The position numbers and the translations under genes are program-made. DNA of 24,728 nt. It comes from Akkermansiaceae bacterium UBA3385. GTDB lineage: Bacteria > Verrucomicrobiota > Verrucomicrobiia > Verrucomicrobiales > Akkermansiaceae. The DNA is taken from assembly GCA_002358905.1 (NCBI GenBank), contig DEPT01000014.1:1-24728 (forward strand). The letters are read 5' to 3'. The notes under the pieces were generated by a model that saw only the letters and a program-made list of their open reading frames with translations, did not search any database and was not told where the DNA came from. This document shows, in pieces, positions 20,861 to 24,728 of the stretch. Numbering within the stretch: position 1 is the first letter of the stretch; every line of letters starts with the position of its first letter.

Positions 20861-22165
20861 TTAGCCCTCGACGGTGACCTTGGCATTGCGAGCCAGAAGG
20901 TCGATAACCTTGGAGGTAATGACGCTGAGACGGATACCCTGAACGCGGTTCTCGCGGTACATCTTGCGGATGAAGTTCTTGAGGTTCTTCTCCTTGGCCT
21001 GCTGAGCCATGCTGGCCATGGCTTCGAGAAGCTCCTGTTCGGTGGCAATGATGTTCTCCTTACGGGCGATTTCCTGCAGGGCGAAGTACACGCGCAGGTT
21101 GCGCTCAGTTTCCTTCATAGCCTCGGCGGTAAGAGCTTCCATATCCTTGGCTACATCGTAGTTGCCAGCCTGAATGGCGGCGTACATCTTGCGCTGCACC
21201 GTGTTCTGGTTCTCACGCTCCACGAGGTCCTGAGGCAGGGAGAAGGTAAGCTGGTCAGCAAGCTTCTCAGAAATCTGATCGGCCTTGGCCTCATCGTTGG
21301 CACGGGCCTTGGAAGCCTTCATGTTGCCACGCACGATTTCCTTGATTTCGTCCATGCTCTTCTCAGGAAGGGCACCGGCAAACAGCTCAGGAGTGATTTC
21401 GGGCACGCGCTTCTCGCGCACTTCCTTAACAGTGCAGTTGAAGGTAACGTCCTTGCCGGCAAGGTCGGAAATGGGGAAATCTTCCTTCATGGTGAGCACG
21501 AGCTCCTTCACATCGCCAGCGGAAACGCCCTCAAGCCCCTGGGGCAGACCGGGCATGAAGGAATCTTCCTCGATAGCTACCCAATGACCTTCGCGACCTT
21601 CCATGAAACCAACAGGCTTGCCACAGTACTCAGCGGTGGGCTTGCCTTCCACACTGGTCTTGAAGTCGATTACAACGATGTCTCCCTTGGCGGAAGCGCG
21701 ATCCACCACAACGTGCTCGGCGGAGGATTCAGCATACTTCTGCAGGGTTTCCTGCACCTCGTCATCGCTCACCTCATCGGAGGGAACAGTTACCTCAATA
21801 CCCATGTACTCCGGCAATTCGAAGGTGGGAATGATGGTCAGCGTGGACACAAGCTTGTAGGAACCATCGGCCTCAGCAGTGGTGGTCGGTTCACCGAAGT
21901 CCAGCACCTTGAGGTCAGGATTCTGCTCAAGAGCCAGTTCCTGAGCATCAGCCTTGATGCGGGCGTCGAGTTCATCAGCAATACCTTCGGCGAAGCGCTT
22001 GGCAACAACACTCTTGGGAGCCTTGCCGGGACGGAAGCCGGGAATACGAACGTTCTTGGCAAAAGCGTTGATGGCTGCGTCCTTGATGGCGGTCACCTCG
22101 GCGGGGGTGGCGATAGCGGTAAGTGTTGCCTGGCAATCACTTGTCTTGTCGATGGTAATGTCCAT
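20861..22165 (-). CDS. tig: Trigger factor (ribosome-associated chaperone, prolyl isomerase)
   Basis: This is a 434-residue protein of the usual length for trigger factor, which binds next to the ribosome exit tunnel and shields nascent chains. The ribosome-binding signature GFRPGKAP is at 43-50. A FKBP-type peptidyl-prolyl isomerase domain follows at about 160-250 (KGDIVVIDFKTSVEGKP, then HWVAIEEDSFMPGLPQGLEG), and the rest is the alpha-helical C-terminal chaperone domain with many charged residues. The ATG at 22165 has no Shine-Dalgarno sequence. Codon use is biased as in highly expressed genes. Unlike in many bacteria, clpP and clpX do not follow; the accessory RloAB region does. Confidence 0.97.
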   Translation of the reverse strand: MDITIDKTSDCQATLTAIATPAEVTAIKDAAINAFAKNVRIPGFRPGKAPKSVVAKRFAEGIADELDARIKADAQELALEQNPDLKVLDFGEPTTTAEADGSYKLVSTLTIIPTFELPEYMGIEVTVPSDEVSDDEVQETLQKYAESSAEHVVVDRASAKGDIVVIDFKTSVEGKPTAEYCGKPVGFMEGREGHWVAIEEDSFMPGLPQGLEGVSAGDVKELVLTMKEDFPISDLAGKDVTFNCTVKEVREKRVPEITPELFAGALPEKSMDEIKEIVRGNMKASKARANDEAKADQISEKLADQLTFSLPQDLVERENQNTVQRKMYAAIQAGNYDVAKDMEALTAEAMKETERNLRVYFALQEIARKENIIATEQELLEAMASMAQQAKEKNLKNFIRKMYRENRVQGIRLSVITSKVIDLLARNAKVTVEG

Positions 22166-22205
22166 ATTGTTATTGTGTTAGAAAATTGTTAAAAATCGCG
22201 CGCGC

Positions 22206-22234
22206 ATTTTACTACAACACGGCACAAAAGGCAA
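22206..22234 (-). promoter_or_regulatory. Putative promoter of tig
   Basis: Read on the minus strand: TTGCCT (22234-22229), 17 bp, TAAAAT (22211-22206). The transcript would start about 35 bases before the ATG. Confidence 0.6.
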
Positions 22235-22288
22235 GAGCATAAAAAGACATAAATCAACGCAATGTCAGAAAAATAAGCAGGCAGCCCC

Positions 22289-23176
22289 CTACTCTGCCGG
22301 AGACGAGTCGCGCAGTAGTTCATCTACTATACGCAGCCGCACGGAGCCGAACCAGTCCTTTTTGTGCAGCTCCTGACGTGTCTGAAGCAGATGAGCAGCG
22401 GTGGATTCAAGCAGGCGGACTGACATACGTTCCGCCGGTGTAAGCTGGGCAGAAAGAGACTGGGCGTGGTGCCGGGTCTGCAGAGTTGTTTCCCAGAGGG
22501 GAATAAGAGCTTGCAGGGCAGCGGCGGCGGCATCTGCACTGCGGGTATTGCACACAGAGGAGAGAACGGCATCTTCCTGGCGCATCACACTGGTCATGAG
22601 CATAATATCCGAAAGGATTCTGCTCTTCGGGGGAAGCTGTGTCGGCACCAGATCAAACATGCTGCCATACGGAAGCTGCAGCATAAACAGCATATGCTGG
22701 GCTGCAGGCAACTCCACAGATTCAGAAACTACACGCATCTGCAAGGTATCTATGGCGTATGTTTCCTGCAACAGATAGCGGAGAGCCTGGTTGACCGCAT
22801 ATTGCTGGCGGCGGCTCATGGTATTATCTCCCAGCATATCCAGATACCGGGCAAAGAGCTCCGGAGCGCCCAGCTGGCGCGCCAGCCGGGCGCTGGCAGC
22901 ATTGTTTTCCGGGGTAATACGACCTCTATCTGCTTTTGCCTGGCAGGTGCGATACAGCAGCACCTGTTTCATCGCGGCGCGTTCCACATCATACCGGTAG
23001 CCGCCCATCTCCCGGGCTTCCGCCTGCGTCGGGGGCAGCGGCAATCCGCTCTCCAGCACTGTTAATTGGGGTTCCTGCCCCATCACTGCGGCCAGTTCAT
23101 TCCGCGTAGGAGCCTCCCATGCCAGAACCGGCAGGGAGGCCACCACAAAAAGCATTATCTGACGCAGAATGCGCAT
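22289..23176 (-). CDS. Exported helical protein of unknown function, downstream of tyrS
   Basis: This is a 295-residue protein. Residues 1-19 (MRILRQIMLFVVASLPVLA) form a signal peptide, with cleavage after VLA likely. There is no lipobox cysteine. The mature part is rich in Ala, Leu, Arg and Gln, and appears largely alpha-helical. A single pair of cysteines (in YRTCQA and SVCNTR) could form a disulfide in the periplasm. I do not recognise a domain; it may be restricted to the lineage. The start lies three bases after the tyrS stop, so it is co-transcribed with tyrS, although no functional link is evident. No terminator is visible between it and the tig promoter. Confidence 0.78.
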   Translation of the reverse strand: MRILRQIMLFVVASLPVLAWEAPTRNELAAVMGQEPQLTVLESGLPLPPTQAEAREMGGYRYDVERAAMKQVLLYRTCQAKADRGRITPENNAASARLARQLGAPELFARYLDMLGDNTMSRRQQYAVNQALRYLLQETYAIDTLQMRVVSESVELPAAQHMLFMLQLPYGSMFDLVPTQLPPKSRILSDIMLMTSVMRQEDAVLSSVCNTRSADAAAAALQALIPLWETTLQTRHHAQSLSAQLTPAERMSVRLLESTAAHLLQTRQELHKKDWFGSVRLRIVDELLRDSSPAE

Positions 23177-23179
23177 GAT

Positions 23180-24403
23180 TTACGCAAATTCACCCATGTA
23201 GAATTTCTTCTTACCGCGGCGAATAATGACGATACCACCCTCCAGCGCGCTATCCGGCGTAAGGTTCCAGGTGGCGTCCTTCACGATTTCACCGTTGATG
23301 GAGATGGCGCCATTGCCAATGAACTCACGGGCTTCACGTTTGGAACTGCACACCTTAGCCGCGACCAGGGCATCTGCCAGCGGACCGGCAGTCAATGTAA
23401 CCTGGGGAACGTTCTTCATGCCGCTCTTGATATCTCGGGCAGAAAGGCTCTTGAAATCACCGGCAAAGAGTTTCTCACTCACCTGTACAGCGTGTTCAAA
23501 TTCAGACTCGCCATGAAGGTCCGTGATAATTTCACGGGCCAGGGCCTTCTGGGCAATACGCTGCTCCGGATGCTCCAGATGACGGGCCTCAATCTCCATT
23601 ATTTCCTCGGGGCTCAGGAAGGTGAGCCGCTTGAGGTAGGTAATGACGCAGGCATCATCACTGTTCAGCAGGAACTGGTAAAGCTCATAGGAAGAGGTTT
23701 TCTCCTTGTCCAGCCAGAGGGCGTTGCCCTCGCTCTTGCCGAACTTATTGCCCTGGGCATCGGTAACCAGGGGCATGGTGAGGGCATATACCTCATCACC
23801 CGTGGTCTTGCGGATAAGCTCAATACCCGTGGTAATGTTGCCCCACTGGTCACTACCTGCCACCTGCAGGTCCACACCGCGAGTCTCGTGCAGGTGCTTG
23901 AAATCTATAGCCTGAATGAGCATGTAGGAGAACTCGGCATACGAGATGCCGCTTTCCATCTGGCGGCGCACGTGGTCCTTCGTAAGCATGTAACCCACGT
24001 TGATGTACTTGCCGTAATCACGGAAGAAGTCGATGACATTCATCCCGTTAATCCAGTCGTAGTTGTTCACGACTTCGAAACCGAACACTTTTTCCACCTG
24101 GGCACGCAGGGCGTCGTAATTGCGGAACACTTCCTCTTTCTGCTTAAGCTCGCGCTCGACCGTACCGCGGGGGTCACCAATGAGACCAGTAGCCAGCCCC
24201 ACCAGCAGAAGCGGGTGGTGGCCATGCTCCTTCATGCGGCGGGTGATGAGGAAGCTGGAATAGTGGCCCAGGTGCAGGCTGTCGGCCGTCGGGTCTGTGC
24301 CGATATAGAAGGTGAGGCCGCCCTTGTTGAGCTTCTCAATGAGGTCCGGGCTGGAAATCTGATTCACCAGGCCGCGCCATTCCAGTTCTTCGTAAAAGGT
24401 CAT
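23180..24403 (-). CDS. tyrS: Tyrosyl-tRNA synthetase
   Basis: This 407-residue class I aminoacyl-tRNA synthetase joins tyrosine to tRNA-Tyr. The HIGH motif is HLGH (44-47), following YIGTDPTADSL, where YxGxDPT is the tyrosine-pocket strand. The KMSKS loop is KFGKS (220-224). VDLQVAGSDQWGNI (177-190) is the strongly conserved substrate-binding segment. A C-terminal S4 RNA-binding domain covers about 345-400 (SSKREAREFIGNGAISINGE). HLGH and KFGKS are the normal variants of the TyrRS type with an S4 tail. The ATG at 24403 has no Shine-Dalgarno sequence but lies 24 bases after the predicted transcript start. No T-box leader is present. Confidence 0.97.
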   Translation of the reverse strand: MTFYEELEWRGLVNQISSPDLIEKLNKGGLTFYIGTDPTADSLHLGHYSSFLITRRMKEHGHHPLLLVGLATGLIGDPRGTVERELKQKEEVFRNYDALRAQVEKVFGFEVVNNYDWINGMNVIDFFRDYGKYINVGYMLTKDHVRRQMESGISYAEFSYMLIQAIDFKHLHETRGVDLQVAGSDQWGNITTGIELIRKTTGDEVYALTMPLVTDAQGNKFGKSEGNALWLDKEKTSSYELYQFLLNSDDACVITYLKRLTFLSPEEIMEIEARHLEHPEQRIAQKALAREIITDLHGESEFEHAVQVSEKLFAGDFKSLSARDIKSGMKNVPQVTLTAGPLADALVAAKVCSSKREAREFIGNGAISINGEIVKDATWNLTPDSALEGGIVIIRRGKKKFYMGEFA

Positions 24404-24433
24404 GTTGTGGAGCTTTGTTGCGTTTGAGCCGCG

Positions 24434-24462
24434 ATATTAGCACGCGCACCCTGCGCTGTCAA
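24434..24462 (-). promoter_or_regulatory. Promoter of tyrS operon
   Basis: Read on the minus strand: TTGACA (24462-24457), 17 bp, TAATAT (24439-24434). The -35 and spacing are perfect and the -10 deviates at one position. The leader is about 24 bases. Confidence 0.8.
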
Positions 24463-24566
24463 TGCAAGGAACTGACAGCAGTGCCGCCTAAAACGGCAAT
24501 TTGCCTCATGCCGCACAGATGAAAGCCCTGCACCGGTGCGACAAAGCCCGACAACATAGACTTACT

Positions 24567-24580
24567 GTATGAATTCATAC
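24567..24580. promoter_or_regulatory. 14-bp perfect palindrome, candidate regulator site
   Basis: GTATGAATTCATAC is perfectly symmetric. It lies about 105 bp upstream of the tyrS -35 box and directly beyond the terminator of the upstream gene. It is too far from the promoter for a simple repressor site, so its role is uncertain. Confidence 0.25.
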
Positions 24581-24619
24581 ATAGAAATCACCCCGCACTG
24601 CTGAGCAGACGGGGTGATT
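24578..24619 (-). terminator. Terminator downstream of the last gene
   Basis: The 10-bp perfect stem (AATCACCCCG at 24586-24595 with CGGGGTGATT at 24610-24619) has further pairing (CTGCT/AGCAG) in the loop and is followed on the minus strand by TCTATG after the stem's own T residues. Confidence 0.8.
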
Positions 24620-24635
24620 CGGTAAGCTTTCGCTT

Positions 24636-24655
24636 GTAAACCCGGCGGGGTTTAC
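24636..24655. repeat. Small hairpin overlapping the stop codon of the last gene
   Basis: The 8-bp stem GTAAACCC/GGGTTTAC with a 4-base loop covers the TAA at 24652-24654. It may stabilise the mRNA end ahead of the terminator. Confidence 0.5.
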
Positions 24656-24728
24656 TTGTTCATGGCTTCCTCGATGGCAACAGCCACGGAAACCGTAGCA
24701 CCCACCATGGGGTTGTTGCCCATGCCGA
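24652..24728 (-). CDS. C-terminal end of an unidentified protein, 5' part outside the window
   Basis: The last 24 codons before the TAA read GMGNNPMVGATVSVAVAIEE followed by AMNK. The codon choice (aac, ccc, gcc, atc, gag) is that of a highly expressed gene, and a terminator follows. The fragment is too short for me to name the protein; the Gly/Ala/Val-rich stretch with an EEAM end would fit a soluble metabolic enzyme. Confidence 0.7.
   Translation of the reverse strand, partial: GMGNNPMVGATVSVAVAIEEAMNK

Noticed and set aside
20843..22192. A 449-codon plus-strand frame opposite tig
   Set aside because: It is fully antisense to a trigger factor with a complete GFRPGKAP motif and isomerase domain, and has no promoter or independent support.
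23066..24427. A long open frame of 453 codons on the plus strand opposite tyrS
   Set aside because: It is antisense to a gene with all TyrRS motifs, and its protein (rich in His, Gln, Gly and Thr) resembles nothing known. It is a by-product of high GC and codon bias.
24567..24580. The 14-bp palindrome as the tyrS operator
   Set aside because: It lies over 100 bp upstream of the tyrS -35 box; kept only as a low-confidence site and not as an operator of that promoter.

Overview
The window looks like a chromosomal segment of an Akkermansia-like member of the Verrucomicrobiota. Three things point there: a PEP-CTERM sorting tail (a short PEP motif, a hydrophobic stretch, then RRRRK), chlamydial Pmp-type repeats (GGAI and FxxN motifs) of the kind expected in the PVC superphylum, and moderately high GC. 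This is inference; no rRNA or species marker is present. Most starts lack a clear Shine-Dalgarno sequence, while consensus-like -35/-10 promoters with 16-18 bp spacing lie close upstream of many genes.

Layout. (1) 1-2911, plus strand: the 3' end of an ADP-forming acyl-CoA synthetase, then a cluster of three small membrane proteins and an EFR1-type flavodoxin/ferredoxin; two of the small proteins are paralogues of each other. (2) 2929-8744, minus strand: three transporters (NhaC Na+/H+ antiporter, AGCS amino-acid/Na+ symporter, SulP anion permease with STAS domain) and an exported ankyrin protein, mostly as separate units with their own terminators and promoters. (3) 9102-11188, plus strand: a RecQ-type helicase and tRNA-Leu(CAA) with promoter and terminator. 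(4) 11189-20860 is a mosaic accessory region: a class II Fic protein between two ~104-bp direct repeats; a minus-strand two-gene operon of a 1328-residue Pmp-like PEP-CTERM surface protein and a cytidylyltransferase fused to a GT29-like sialyltransferase domain; an AbiL/RloAB-type anti-phage pair between two 16-bp direct repeats; and a short remnant of a phage-type protein. (5) 20861-24728, minus strand: trigger factor, tyrosyl-tRNA synthetase with a short exported protein of unknown function behind it, and the last codons of an unidentified gene.

How the genes may work together. The surface protein and the CMP-sialic-acid/sialyltransferase fusion are separated by one base, so they are almost certainly co-expressed; a role in decorating the cell surface with sialic acid or a related nonulosonic acid is the most interesting inference here. 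RloA and RloB overlap by ATGA and have one strong promoter, as expected for a defence module. The two accessory modules bracketed by direct repeats (Fic and RloAB) look like independent insertions on either side of the surface operon, between the conserved tRNA-Leu and tig loci. The transporter block suggests a sodium-coupled physiology (Na+/H+ exchange plus Na+/amino-acid symport).
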